From the NCBI GenBank assembly GCA_045611685.1, contig JAZKXO010000079.1, positions 124,001 through 188,000 on the forward strand: DNA of 64,000 bases, in the 5' to 3' direction. This DNA is from SIG701 sp045611685. GTDB taxonomy: Bacteria > Bacillota > Clostridia > Oscillospirales > CAG-272. Position numbers and translations under genes: made by a program. Shown here in pieces: positions 51,611-60,629 of the stretch; the first letter of the stretch is position 1, and the number at the start of each line of letters is the position of its first letter. The notes beneath the pieces are model-generated. The model saw only the letters and a program-made list of their open reading frames with translations. It made no database searches and had not been told where the DNA came from.

Positions 51611-52501
51611 TCAGCCGCCCGCAACGGTAACCGTTTCGCCCGCTATGGTAAACACGATTGTGCCCGAAAGATCGGTACGCCATACCTCGGCATCCGCTTC
51701 TTCGAGCCGATCAAGAACCGCCTTTGTAGGATGGCCGTAGGAATTCCCCGCCCCGCAGCTGATGACCGCATACTCGGGTGTCACCGCTTTGAGATATGCG
51801 GCAGTGGAAGAAGAGGACGAACCGTGGTGTCCGACCTTCAAAACGTCCACGTCAAGCTTGCCGTAGGGAAAATTGCCATACGCTTCCAGCTGGAGCTTCT
51901 CGCTCTTCTTTTCCGCATCTCCCGTAAAAAGTGCGGAGAAGCCGCCGTAATCCATACGGATGACGGAGCTGTTTTCGTTAGTATCACCGATGTCGGAAAG
52001 CGGCGCCAAGAACGTAAATGTTATCTCATCGAGCACAAAGGTAAAATCCGCGTCGGCATAAAACACCTCAGCACCCTCTGCCTCTACCGCCCCGAGGAAC
52101 TTTTTATATACCGCCGTTTTGGCGGTATCCATGGGAAGGATGATGTTTTGAACGTCCATCTTATCGAGTATGTAAAGAGCCCCGCCCATGTGATCGTCAT
52201 GCGGGTGAGTGATGATCAAATACGAAAGCGTATCTCCGCCCGTGTTGATCGTGTGATAGAGCGTCGGTGCCGAATCAGACGTGCCCGCGTCGATAAGCAC
52301 GCTTCCCTCGTCCGTCAGGATAAAGGATGCATCCGCCTGCCCCACGTCAACGAAATAGAGATAGATCGCATCCTCGGGCACGGTCGCCGATTGGCGGGAC
52401 TGCATCCACACGAAGGCTATTACGATGACGAGCACCAGAACGATCGCAAATACAGCAAGGCCGCGAAAATGATGCCTCGTTCTTTTTCCATAAGAAGACA
52501 C
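51611..52501 (-). CDS. ComEC/Rec2-like metallo-beta-lactamase-fold hydrolase, membrane-anchored
   Basis: 296 aa. One N-terminal membrane span (about 14-33) followed by an exported metallo-hydrolase domain: YFVDVGQADASFI, the metal motif ITHPHDDHMGG (HxHxDH), FTGDAEKKSEKL and KVGHHGSSSSSTAAYL. This matches the C-terminal nuclease-like domain of ComEC without the channel part. It may degrade or process extracellular nucleic acid or phosphoesters. GTG start after AGGTGGGG. Second gene of a two-gene operon. Confidence 0.9.
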   Translation of the reverse strand: MSSYGKRTRHHFRGLAVFAIVLVLVIVIAFVWMQSRQSATVPEDAIYLYFVDVGQADASFILTDEGSVLIDAGTSDSAPTLYHTINTGGDTLSYLIITHPHDDHMGGALYILDKMDVQNIILPMDTAKTAVYKKFLGAVEAEGAEVFYADADFTFVLDEITFTFLAPLSDIGDTNENSSVIRMDYGGFSALFTGDAEKKSEKLQLEAYGNFPYGKLDVDVLKVGHHGSSSSSTAAYLKAVTPEYAVISCGAGNSYGHPTKAVLDRLEEADAEVWRTDLSGTIVFTIAGETVTVAGG

Positions 52502-52519
52502 GGTATCCCCACCTTTCGA

Positions 52520-52921
52520 TTATCGGTTGACTTCTCTTTTTGCAATCCGTCCGGCAAGCCGCTTACAGACGGGTGCCGCGACGGCACAAAGACCCAGCCA
52601 CAAAACGGAGAATAACGGGCAGATCTGCCCCCACAGATTCATCGGCATATCAGAATAATCCCACACGTCCCAGCCGAGCCAGAGATTAACAACAGCGCCC
52701 GTCAGAAGCTCCGCCCCCGTTATAGCGATGGCACCGAGAACACACCGCACCCAAAAAGCACATCTCCGGGCATAGACGTGAAGAAAATACAAAACGGAAA
52801 AACACGCGCCGCCGGTCAGGGTCATGCTCCAGTGGGTATATCCCCGCCAGAGAATCTCAATCATGCTGTAGATGACGCCGCCTATCAAAAAAACGGTAAC
52901 GTACTCCCAAAATTTTCTCAA
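52520..52921 (-). CDS. PF06541-type small membrane protein
   Basis: 133 aa with four hydrophobic segments. GGVIYSMIEILWRGYTHWSM near the N-terminus and LGWDVWDYSDMPMNLWGQICPLFSVLW are the conserved blocks of the family labelled putative ABC-transporter type IV. No partner ATPase is present and the function is unknown. It ends 18 bases before the ComEC-like gene and is first in that operon. Confidence 0.82.
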   Translation of the reverse strand: MRKFWEYVTVFLIGGVIYSMIEILWRGYTHWSMTLTGGACFSVLYFLHVYARRCAFWVRCVLGAIAITGAELLTGAVVNLWLGWDVWDYSDMPMNLWGQICPLFSVLWLGLCAVAAPVCKRLAGRIAKREVNR

Positions 52922-53032
52922 AAAATCACCCCTTCAATGTTGTTGACACAAAAAAGGTGATTTATGCAGAACTTGGTCTTATACCATGAATTTCCTTACC
53001 TATCGCACCGCGCGGCATCCGTTTACAGGAAA

Positions 53033-53062
53033 ATTATATCAAAAAAACAACGGGATTGTCAA
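53033..53062 (-). promoter_or_regulatory. Promoter of the PF06541/ComEC-like operon
   Basis: Minus-strand TTGACA (53062-53057), 18-bp spacer, TATAAT (53038-53033), about 110 bases before the first start. It lies in the 294-base gap 52922-53215 that otherwise holds only the divergent asnB promoter region and AT-rich sequence. Confidence 0.65.
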
Positions 53063-53144
53063 CCGCCGATACGTTCCCTTCCGAAAACAAATGAAACTTT
53101 TTTGGCGGAATTTGCAGTTGAGTATTTATTTTACTTATGATCTG

Positions 53145-53153
53145 TGCTATAAT
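53145..53153 (+). promoter_or_regulatory. Extended -10 promoter of the asnB operon
   Basis: TGC immediately before TATAAT (53148-53153), an extended -10 element with no good -35 box. A second TATAAT lies at 53161-53166. The start codon is about 55 bases downstream. Confidence 0.45.
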
Positions 53154-53215
53154 AAGTTGATATAATATGTCTATACATACAAATTCATGATATGCAGTAA
53201 AGGAACACGCTCGAT

Positions 53216-55054
53216 ATGTGCGGATTTGTTGGATTTACAGGACCGCGGCCGGACCGCCGCGAGATCATAAAGAAAATGGCTGACCGCATCATCCACCGCG
53301 GGCCCGATATGGAAGGATACCATCTCGGAGACGATGCGGACGGTGTGACGCTCGGTTTCCGCCGTCTCAGCATCATCGACCTGTCGGACGGAAGCCAGCC
53401 GATGTACAACGAAGACGGCTCCGTCGTAATCGTATTCAACGGCGAGATCTACAACTATATGGAGTTGAGAGACAGGCTGATCGCTGCGGGACACGTATTC
53501 AAAACCCGCTGCGATACGGAGGTCCTCGTGCACGGCTGGGAGGAATACGGCGAGAAGTTGATTCCGAAGCTGCGCGGTATGTTCGCTTTTCTCATCTGGG
53601 ACGCCAAAAAGAAAATCCTCGTCGGTGCCAGAGACTATTTCGGCATAAAACCGTTCTACTATTCCCCCCTCTCCAACGGAAACTATCTCTTTGGTTCGGA
53701 GATCAAAAGTTTTCTCGAGCATCCGGATTTTCGCCGCGAGGTGAACCCCGATGCCCTGCGCCCGTATCTGACGTTTCAGTATTCAGCAACGGAAGAGACG
53801 TTTTTCAAAGGAACGTTCAAACTGCCGGCGGCGCACTACTTCATCCTGAAAGATGGAAAAATGCAGATAACCCGTTATTGGGACGTGGATTTCAGGGAGA
53901 AAACGACGCTTTCGTTTGACGAGGCAGCAGACGCTATTGACGTAGCCGTCCGCGAATCGGTCTCCGCACACAGAATCAGCGACGTGCCGGTAGGCTCGTT
54001 CCTCTCCGGCGGTGTGGATTCCAGTTATATCACCGCAGCTCTCATGCCCGAAAACACGTTTTCCGTCGGCTTCGGTGAGAAAAAATTTGACGAAACGACC
54101 GAGGCAAAAGAGCTCTCCGATATTCTGGGTATCAAAAACTTCCGAAATGAGCTCACCGCAGAGGAGTGCATGGAGGCGTTTGCCGACATCCAGTATCATA
54201 TGGATGAACCGCAGTCCAACCCTTCCTCGGTACCGCTCTATTTCCTCGCAAAGCTTGCCAAGGAGCACGTTACGGTCGTCCTCTCGGGCGAAGGCGCCGA
54301 CGAGATCTACGGCGGCTACGAGTGGTATGACGAAACCTCGCTTATGCGAAAATATAAGAAAATCCCCGCGTCCTTCCGCCGCGCCGCGGCTTCTGTCTCG
54401 GCACGTCTTCCCTACTTCAAGGGACACGATTTCATTATCAAGGGAAGCGGCCGCCCCGAGGATTATTTCATCGGACAGGCTCTCGTTTGGGATGAGAAGG
54501 ATGCGTACAATATCCTTCGCGAAAAATACAGATCCGGCCCTTCGCCGAGAGAGATTACGGCACCGATCTACGACCGCGTGCGCGATCTCACCGAGCTTGA
54601 GAAAAAGCAATATCTCGACTTGAACCTTTGGCTACCCGGCGATATCCTTCTGAAGGCGGACAAGATGAGTATGGCGCACTCGCTGGAACTGCGCGTGCCG
54701 TATCTCGATCGGGAGATTATGGCGGGGGCACAGATGCTCCCCGCATCCTATAAGATTACACCGGAGAATACGAAATACGTGCTCCGTGCCGCCGCAAATA
54801 AGACTCTGCCGGACGCATGGGCAAACCGTACGAAAAAGGGCTTTCCCGTGCCGATCCGCTACTGGCTCGCCGACGACCGCTACTATACCGATGTTCTGAA
54901 GTCGCTTACATCCGATACTGCCGCCGAGTATTTTGACACAGAGGCGCTCGCACGCCTTCTCCGTGATCACAAAGAGGGCGTCGCCAACAACGGGCGGAAG
55001 ATATGGACGGTATATACGTTCCTCACATGGCACAAGGCGTTTTTCGGCATTTGA
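53216..55054 (+). CDS. asnB: Asparagine synthase (glutamine-hydrolysing)
   Basis: 612 aa. The glutaminase nucleophile Cys2 is intact (MCGFVGFTG), with RGPDMEGYH and the synthetase P-loop FLSGGVDSSYI. It amidates an aspartate carboxyl using glutamine and ATP. In Lactococcus a related protein, AsnH, converts the D-Asp cross-bridge of peptidoglycan to D-Asn. Here the gene is followed after 17 bases by a D-aspartate-ligase-like gene, then aspartate racemase and murE, so that role is favoured over plain asparagine synthesis. AAAGGAAC precedes the ATG. Confidence 0.93.
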   Translation: MCGFVGFTGPRPDRREIIKKMADRIIHRGPDMEGYHLGDDADGVTLGFRRLSIIDLSDGSQPMYNEDGSVVIVFNGEIYNYMELRDRLIAAGHVFKTRCDTEVLVHGWEEYGEKLIPKLRGMFAFLIWDAKKKILVGARDYFGIKPFYYSPLSNGNYLFGSEIKSFLEHPDFRREVNPDALRPYLTFQYSATEETFFKGTFKLPAAHYFILKDGKMQITRYWDVDFREKTTLSFDEAADAIDVAVRESVSAHRISDVPVGSFLSGGVDSSYITAALMPENTFSVGFGEKKFDETTEAKELSDILGIKNFRNELTAEECMEAFADIQYHMDEPQSNPSSVPLYFLAKLAKEHVTVVLSGEGADEIYGGYEWYDETSLMRKYKKIPASFRRAAASVSARLPYFKGHDFIIKGSGRPEDYFIGQALVWDEKDAYNILREKYRSGPSPREITAPIYDRVRDLTELEKKQYLDLNLWLPGDILLKADKMSMAHSLELRVPYLDREIMAGAQMLPASYKITPENTKYVLRAAANKTLPDAWANRTKKGFPVPIRYWLADDRYYTDVLKSLTSDTAAEYFDTEALARLLRDHKEGVANNGRKIWTVYTFLTWHKAFFGI

Positions 55055-55071
55055 CGAAAGAGGTTTAATGT

Positions 55072-56301
55072 ATGAAAGAACAACTGATTCCGGTACTTCT
55101 CGGTGCCGATCTGAACTGCTATAATGTAGCACGCGCATTCCACGAAGCATACGGCGTTGTTTCCTATGCGTTCGGACGGTATGCGATCTCCGCGACGAAA
55201 TATTCCCGTATCATCCGCTTTACCGCAGTGCCGCAGATGGACGATGAAGAGGTTCTCCTCAAAACGCTTACGGATTTCGCCGATGCGCATCCCGACGCAA
55301 AGCTGATCCTCTTCGCCTGCACGGACGATTATGCGGCGATGATGATGCGTCTGAAAGACAAACTGCCCCGTTATACCGCACCGTGTCCGCCGGCGCATCT
55401 GCTCGATTCCCTTTCCAAAAAGGCGGAGTTTTACGAGATCTGCGAGAAATACGGTATTCCGTATCCGAAAACGGCAGTAATGAGCGAACCGGCAAAATCA
55501 GACACACTCACCGCGGAAACGCTCGGCTTCCCATACCCCATCGTCGTGAAGCCCTCCTCGAGCGTCGCCTACTGGAAGCATCCGTTCGATGGCATGAAAA
55601 AGGTCTATATCGCTGATACTGCCGACGAGGCAGAGCGGATTCTCGCCGAAATCTACGGCGCCGGCTACGACGACAAGATGATCCTGCAGGAGTTTATCCC
55701 CGGCGGGGACGCGCACATGCGCGTTCTGACCGCCTTCTCCGACAAAAACGGAAAGGTCCGCGCGATGTGCCTCGGTCACACGATGATCGAGGAGCACACG
55801 CCGAAGGGACTCGGTAATCACGCCGCGATCGTAACGGAGCCGGTTACAAGCCTGCCGTTCTACGACAAGATCCGCCTTATGCTTGAGGACCTCGGCTACA
55901 CGGGATTTTCTAATTTTGACATTAAATTCACCGGATTTGAGGACGATTTCCGCATTTTCGAGATCAATCTCCGTCAGGGGCGAAGCAATTTTTACGTTAC
56001 CGCTTCGGGCATCAATATCGCCCGACTGGCGACCGAAGTATACGAATCCGACGGGAACGAATGCATTTTCGGAGAAAAACCGCATTTTTGGCATCTTGTT
56101 CCCCGATCCGTTGCATATACATACACAGAGGACGGCGAACTCGTAAGAACTGCGAGAACGCTCCAAAAAAGCGGTGAGGATACATCCTCCCTTCTTTACA
56201 AGCCAGATCTCAGATGGAATCCCATGCGTTTTATCTGCGTTATGGAAATCCTCCGCCGTCAGAAGAAAAAGTTTAAGAAGTATTATCCAAAAAACGTGTA
56301 A
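55072..56301 (+). CDS. ATP-grasp ligase resembling D-aspartate ligase
   Basis: 409 aa. The N-terminus (VLLGADLNCYNVARAFHEAY with YAFGRYAI) and the order of motifs (KAEFYEICEKYGIPYPKT; FPYPIVVKPSSSVAYW; DDKMILQEFIPGGDAHMRVL; GYTGFSNFDIKF; IFEINLRQGRSNFYV) agree with Enterococcus faecium Asl as I recall it. That enzyme adds D-Asp to the Lys side chain of UDP-MurNAc-pentapeptide. ATP-grasp metal ligands lie in FEINLRQGRSN. Soluble. Placed 18 bases before aspartate racemase, which makes its substrate. Confidence 0.82.
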   Translation: MKEQLIPVLLGADLNCYNVARAFHEAYGVVSYAFGRYAISATKYSRIIRFTAVPQMDDEEVLLKTLTDFADAHPDAKLILFACTDDYAAMMMRLKDKLPRYTAPCPPAHLLDSLSKKAEFYEICEKYGIPYPKTAVMSEPAKSDTLTAETLGFPYPIVVKPSSSVAYWKHPFDGMKKVYIADTADEAERILAEIYGAGYDDKMILQEFIPGGDAHMRVLTAFSDKNGKVRAMCLGHTMIEEHTPKGLGNHAAIVTEPVTSLPFYDKIRLMLEDLGYTGFSNFDIKFTGFEDDFRIFEINLRQGRSNFYVTASGINIARLATEVYESDGNECIFGEKPHFWHLVPRSVAYTYTEDGELVRTARTLQKSGEDTSSLLYKPDLRWNPMRFICVMEILRRQKKKFKKYYPKNV

Positions 56302-56319
56302 TCAAAACGGGAGGCTGCC

Positions 56320-57066
56320 ATGCATTCACCGCATCTGTTGGGCATTCTCGGCGGTCTTGGACCGATGGCCAGTGCCTATTTCTATGAAATGATCACCGCA
56401 CACACCAAAGTGGAACGGGACCAAGATCATATTGATATTATTCTATCCAGCCGCGCTACCACGCCCGACCGCACGGATTTCATTATGGGAAGAAGCGCGG
56501 AGAGCCCCCTCCCCGCCATGATCGAGGACGCTCAGGCACTTGAACGGTTCGGCGCACGCGCGATCGTCATCCCATGCAACACGGCGCATTATTTTATCGA
56601 TCAGGTGCGGGCATCCGTCACCGTACCCGTCCCCAGCATCATAAAGGAGACGGCACATTTCGTCCGTTTGATCGGTAAAAAGAAAGTCGGAATTTTGGCG
56701 ACGGAGGGCACGGTTGCATCGAACGCATATCAGTCCGCACTTAAAGACGAGGACGTTGAATGGGTCGTTCCCGACACCGAAACGCAGACCACGCTCATGC
56801 AGATCATTTACGATTACGTGAAGCGCGGTATTCCCGTACCGCCTGCAATGCTGTACGGTGCTACCCGCCCCCTGACCGATGCCGGATGCGACTGCCTTAT
56901 CCTCGGATGCACGGAGTTGTCCGTCGCCGCCAAGGAATGCGGGGGGGATCCATTATTTGTCGATTCCCTTGAGGTTCTCGCGTACCGCGCGATCACGATG
57001 TGCGGACGGGAAACGACAGGATTTTCTCCCGTGTTCGCAAAGATGGAACCCATGATTGAAGATTAA
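56320..57066 (+). CDS. racD: Aspartate racemase (Asp/Glu racemase family)
   Basis: 248 aa. Two-cysteine racemase: LGILGGLGPMASAYFYEMI at the N-terminus, first catalytic Cys in VIPCNTAHYF, second in ILGCTELSVAA. The GGLGPMA start separates aspartate racemases from MurI glutamate racemases, which have DSGxGG. It converts L-Asp to D-Asp for the upstream ligase. GGAGG seven bases before the ATG; same operon as asnB, ligase and murE. The gene symbol follows the usage in Enterococcus and Lactococcus. Confidence 0.88.
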   Translation: MHSPHLLGILGGLGPMASAYFYEMITAHTKVERDQDHIDIILSSRATTPDRTDFIMGRSAESPLPAMIEDAQALERFGARAIVIPCNTAHYFIDQVRASVTVPVPSIIKETAHFVRLIGKKKVGILATEGTVASNAYQSALKDEDVEWVVPDTETQTTLMQIIYDYVKRGIPVPPAMLYGATRPLTDAGCDCLILGCTELSVAAKECGGDPLFVDSLEVLAYRAITMCGRETTGFSPVFAKMEPMIED

Positions 57067-57101
57067 ATCTATATTTTAGACAACCGTAGAAAGGAAACCG
57101 T

Positions 57102-58580
57102 ATGCTTCTGCGAGAATTGATCCGCGCGATAAGCGTCTCAGAGACCGATTTTCCCGATCGAGAGATCGAACGAATTGAATACAATTCCCGCAAAGCCGAC
57201 GGAGACTGTCTTTTCGTCTGCCTCGTCGGCGCAAAAGCGGACGGACACGATTACGCCATGCACGCCTACCGAGGCGGCTGCCGCGCCTTTCTTACGTCGC
57301 ACGCGGTATCTCTCCCCTCGGATGCCGTCATTCTCACGACGGATGATACAAGGGCGGCTTTAGCGCAGCTGAGTGCCGCGTTTTACGGATATCCCGCAAA
57401 GAAACTTCACCTGATCGGTATTACGGGCACGAAAGGCAAAACGACGACCGCTCTTCTGACGAGTGCCATTCTGAACGCTTCCGGCCGTCCCTCTGCCTAT
57501 ATCGGCGGCAACGGCGTGATCTGGAACGGAAAACGGATCGAAACCGTAAACACCACGCCGGAAAGCCGTGATCTGCACTGCCATTTTGCCGCTATGGTGC
57601 GCGACGGTATCGAATACGCCGTTATGGAAGTATCCTCGCAGGCACTGGCACATCACCGTGTAGACGGCCTCCCCTTTGAAACGGTAGTCTTCACCAATCT
57701 GTCCCCCGATCATATAGGCGAAGCGGAGCACCCCACGTTTGAGCACTATATGCAAAGCAAATCCCGCCTGTTCACCAAATACGGAGCGAAGATCGCCGTT
57801 TACAATGCGGATGATCCCGCATGGCAGGATGTTTTAGGCAGTTGCCAATCAAAAAAGATCAGCTACGGCATCTCAAGCGATGCAGATTTCAGCGGCGACG
57901 ATATCACGCCCTACCGCGACAGAACGACGCTCGGCGTTCGTTTCAACTGCAGAACCCCCGACGGGGACGGACGGATCACCGTCTGTTCCCCCGGCACGTT
58001 CTCCGTACAGAATGCACTCGCCGCCATGGCGGCAGCGTCCGTGTACGGCGTTACCGTAGCTGAGTGTGCCCGCGCTCTCGTCAAAACACCGGTGCTTGGC
58101 CGTTTTGAGATCGTGGAGGGCATCCCCGGCCGGACGTTCATCATTGATTACGCACACAACGGCATAAGCCTATCCCACGCGCTCACCGCACTCCGAGAAT
58201 ACCGCCCGCATCGTCTGATCTGCCTTGTCGGCTCGGTCGGCGGACGCACCGAAGAACGCAGAGCGGAGCTCGGGCGGGCGGCATCTACCCTGTCCGATTA
58301 CTGCATTATTACGTCCGACAACCCCGATTTCGAGGACCCGGCAACAATTATAAACGATATTTTAGAGCACGTTCATACGGCCTGCCCGCACGAAAGCCAC
58401 ATCTCGCGCGAAACCGCTATCCGACGCGCTGTGCGGATGTCCGAAGACGGTGACATCGTTCTCTTTGCGGGCAAAGGACACGAGACGTATCAGCTGATCG
58501 AAGGCAAAAAAGTGCCCTTCTCCGAACGGGGAATTATTTTGGATGAATGCGCCCGCATCTTTGAGGAAGAACAAGAATAG
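57102..58580 (+). CDS. murE: UDP-MurNAc-tripeptide synthetase MurE
   Basis: 492 aa cytoplasmic ligase adding the third residue of the stem peptide. ATP site GITGTKGKTTTALL, substrate motif NTTPESRDLH and YAVMEVSSQALAHHRVDG, and the third-domain FIIDYAHNGISLSHAL. The amino-acid selectivity motif is D406-N-P-D409. DAP-adding enzymes have DNPR; Lys-adding ones such as S. aureus have DNPA. The lost Arg argues for a diamine such as lysine. It stands outside a division-wall cluster, in an operon with D-Asp genes. Confidence 0.93.
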   Translation: MLLRELIRAISVSETDFPDREIERIEYNSRKADGDCLFVCLVGAKADGHDYAMHAYRGGCRAFLTSHAVSLPSDAVILTTDDTRAALAQLSAAFYGYPAKKLHLIGITGTKGKTTTALLTSAILNASGRPSAYIGGNGVIWNGKRIETVNTTPESRDLHCHFAAMVRDGIEYAVMEVSSQALAHHRVDGLPFETVVFTNLSPDHIGEAEHPTFEHYMQSKSRLFTKYGAKIAVYNADDPAWQDVLGSCQSKKISYGISSDADFSGDDITPYRDRTTLGVRFNCRTPDGDGRITVCSPGTFSVQNALAAMAAASVYGVTVAECARALVKTPVLGRFEIVEGIPGRTFIIDYAHNGISLSHALTALREYRPHRLICLVGSVGGRTEERRAELGRAASTLSDYCIITSDNPDFEDPATIINDILEHVHTACPHESHISRETAIRRAVRMSEDGDIVLFAGKGHETYQLIEGKKVPFSERGIILDECARIFEEEQE

Positions 58581-58633
58581 TCGGTTTCTATGAAATTCCG
58601 TGCAGAATTTCAGCGAATTTCATCAAAATTTTT

Positions 58634-58663
58634 CACTGCAAGAGGAACTTTCCTCTTGCAGTG
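58634..58663 (+). terminator. Hairpin ending the asnB-murE operon
   Basis: Perfect 13-bp stem (58634-58646 with 58651-58663), loop ACTT. The T run comes a little late (58671-58676). The right arm contains the -35 box of the guaA promoter. Confidence 0.65.
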
Positions 58664-58684
58664 ATTGTCGTTTTTTGATATAAT
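58656..58684 (+). promoter_or_regulatory. Promoter of guaA
   Basis: TTGCAG (58656-58661), 17-bp spacer, TATAAT (58679-58684). The -35 box lies in the right arm of the upstream hairpin. About 80 bases of leader follow, without an obvious purine riboswitch. Confidence 0.62.
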
Positions 58685-58769
58685 ATTACAGTATAAAATA
58701 CCGACATACGCGCACGCCTCGCTCACAACCGTGCGGTGCGTTGATTACGAAAACTCAGGAGGCTTTACG

Positions 58770-60059
58770 ATGAAACAAGACATGATCGTTATTTTGGATC
58801 TGGGAAGTGAAGAAAACCCCCGCCTTGCCCGCGAAATCCGTTCCCTCGGCGTGTACAGCGAAATCTATCCGCACGATATTACGACGGCAGAGCTCGCGGC
58901 TCTTCCGAACGTAAAAGGCATCATTCTGAACGGCGGTGTGAACCGCGTTGTGGACGGCGTCGAGATCGACGTTGCCGACGAAGTACGCGCGTTCGGTGTG
59001 CCGGTTCTTGAAATGGATCATAAGGGATCCGCTCCGTGGCCTGCAGACGATGCGGCACGCACAGCCGCCATCTCCGATTTTGTATTCGGTAAGTGTGCGG
59101 CTGAAGCCAACTGGAATATGGAAAACTTCATCGCCGACCAGGTAGATCTGATCCGCCGTCAGGTTGGGGATAAAAAAGTTTTGCTTGCACTGTCGGGCGG
59201 CGTCGACTCCTCCGTCGTTGCGGCACTTCTGATCCGTGCGATCGGCAAGCAGCTCACCTGCGTACACGTAAACCACGGTCTTTTACGCAAGGGCGAGCCC
59301 GAAGAAGTCGTATCCGTTTTCCGCGATCAGATGGATGCAAACCTTGTGTACGTGGATGCGGTAGACCGCTTCCTCGACAAACTCGCCGACGTAGCAGAAC
59401 CTGAAGAAAAGCGCAAGATCATCGGCGCGGAATTCATCCGCGTATTTGAGGAAGAAGCACGCAAGCTTGAGGGCATCGAATTTCTCGCCCAGGGTACGAT
59501 TTACCCCGACATCATTGAATCCGGCACGAAAACAGTAAAAGCCGTCAAGAGCCACCACAACGTGGGCGGTCTGCCTGAGGATCTCCAGTTCGCGTTGGTT
59601 GAGCCGCTCAAGATGCTCTTCAAGGACGAAGTCCGTGCTTGCGGTAAGGCGCTCGGCCTCCCCGACAGCATGGTATACCGTCAGCCGTTCCCCGGTCCCG
59701 GCCTCGGCGTGCGTTGTCTCGGCGCGATCACCCGCGACCGTCTGGAAGCTGTTCGCGAATCGGATGCCATTCTCCGTGAGGAGTTCGCAAACGCGGGCCT
59801 CGCCGGCAAGGTATGGCAGTATTTCACCGTCGTACCGGAGTTCAAATCTGTCGGCGTACGCGACGGTCAGCGCACCTACGATTGGCCGGTTATTCTCCGC
59901 GCCGTCAATACGGTAGACGCGATGACCGCCACCATCGAGGAAGTTCCCTATGCCGTTCTCCAAAAGATCACCGCGCGCATCACGGCTGAGGTGAAAGGCA
60001 TCAACCGCGTTCTGTACGATTTGACACCCAAACCGAGCGGCACCATCGAGTGGGAATAA
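58770..60059 (+). CDS. guaA: GMP synthase with vestigial glutaminase domain
   Basis: 429 aa against about 510-525 usual. Residues 5-80 follow the start of the glutaminase domain (ILDLGSEENPRLAREIRSLGVYSEI, GIILNGG). After VPVL the expected GICYG nucleophile loop reads EMDHKG, and about 80 residues carrying the catalytic Cys, His and Glu are gone. Sequence resumes with DFVFGKCAAEANWNMENFI. The synthetase half is intact: P-loop LSGGVDSSVV (141-150), TIYPDIIESG, QPFPGPGLGVRCLG and the C-terminal KPSGTIEWE. It should amidate XMP with free ammonia or ammonia from another protein. CAGGAGG precedes the ATG. Confidence 0.93.
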   Translation: MKQDMIVILDLGSEENPRLAREIRSLGVYSEIYPHDITTAELAALPNVKGIILNGGVNRVVDGVEIDVADEVRAFGVPVLEMDHKGSAPWPADDAARTAAISDFVFGKCAAEANWNMENFIADQVDLIRRQVGDKKVLLALSGGVDSSVVAALLIRAIGKQLTCVHVNHGLLRKGEPEEVVSVFRDQMDANLVYVDAVDRFLDKLADVAEPEEKRKIIGAEFIRVFEEEARKLEGIEFLAQGTIYPDIIESGTKTVKAVKSHHNVGGLPEDLQFALVEPLKMLFKDEVRACGKALGLPDSMVYRQPFPGPGLGVRCLGAITRDRLEAVRESDAILREEFANAGLAGKVWQYFTVVPEFKSVGVRDGQRTYDWPVILRAVNTVDAMTATIEEVPYAVLQKITARITAEVKGINRVLYDLTPKPSGTIEWE

Positions 60060-60086
60060 AATTCAATCGGTTTGGAGGTTGTCGTA

Positions 60087-60629
60087 ATGGCAAGGCGTAT
60101 AATATCGAGTACGCTTCTTCTCTGTTTTGTTTTTCTATTATCGGCATGCAACAAAGGAGATACAATGAAATATACATTTGAATCTTTGCAAGATGAAAAC
60201 TTAATGGGTGGCAGCTCGTATTTTATGGATTTCGGAGAAATGGAATCGCAAGAAGATGCCGCAATAGCAGAAGGAAAGCTGCTTTCCGCATTCGGTCAGC
60301 CGGAATACACGAGTGAAAATTATGAAAACTCTTTTAATTATATTATTCGTGCTACCGCAGACAACGGAGAAAGTGTCATATTGACCGTTTACGGTATGGG
60401 GGTTGTTCATATAGGTGCTGAACAACAGAATGATTTTGCGCAAAAGGCTGCATCTGCTCTTATAGAATACGTAAATGCTTTTGCTCCCGCAGATTACAGC
60501 CGCACTGTTTATTACTTGGATTTTGATATGCAAATTGATATTCAGGTAAAAGGCGGCAAGGCTACAATCAGTCAATCTCAAATATCCCAAGAAAAAGCAA
60601 ACGAATTATTTGATAAGTTCTATAAGTAA
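60087..60629 (+). CDS. Small lipoprotein of unknown function
   Basis: 180 aa. Signal peptide with lipobox LSAC (Cys about 21), then a domain containing two beta-hairpins and helices (EDAAIAEGKLLSAFGQPEY, TADNGESVILTVYGMGVVHIGAEQQNDF). More AT-rich than guaA before it. TTTGGAGGTT gives a strong ribosome site, 28 bases after guaA, so read-through from guaA may express it. No family recognised. Confidence 0.65.
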   Translation: MARRIISSTLLLCFVFLLSACNKGDTMKYTFESLQDENLMGGSSYFMDFGEMESQEDAAIAEGKLLSAFGQPEYTSENYENSFNYIIRATADNGESVILTVYGMGVVHIGAEQQNDFAQKAASALIEYVNAFAPADYSRTVYYLDFDMQIDIQVKGGKATISQSQISQEKANELFDKFYK

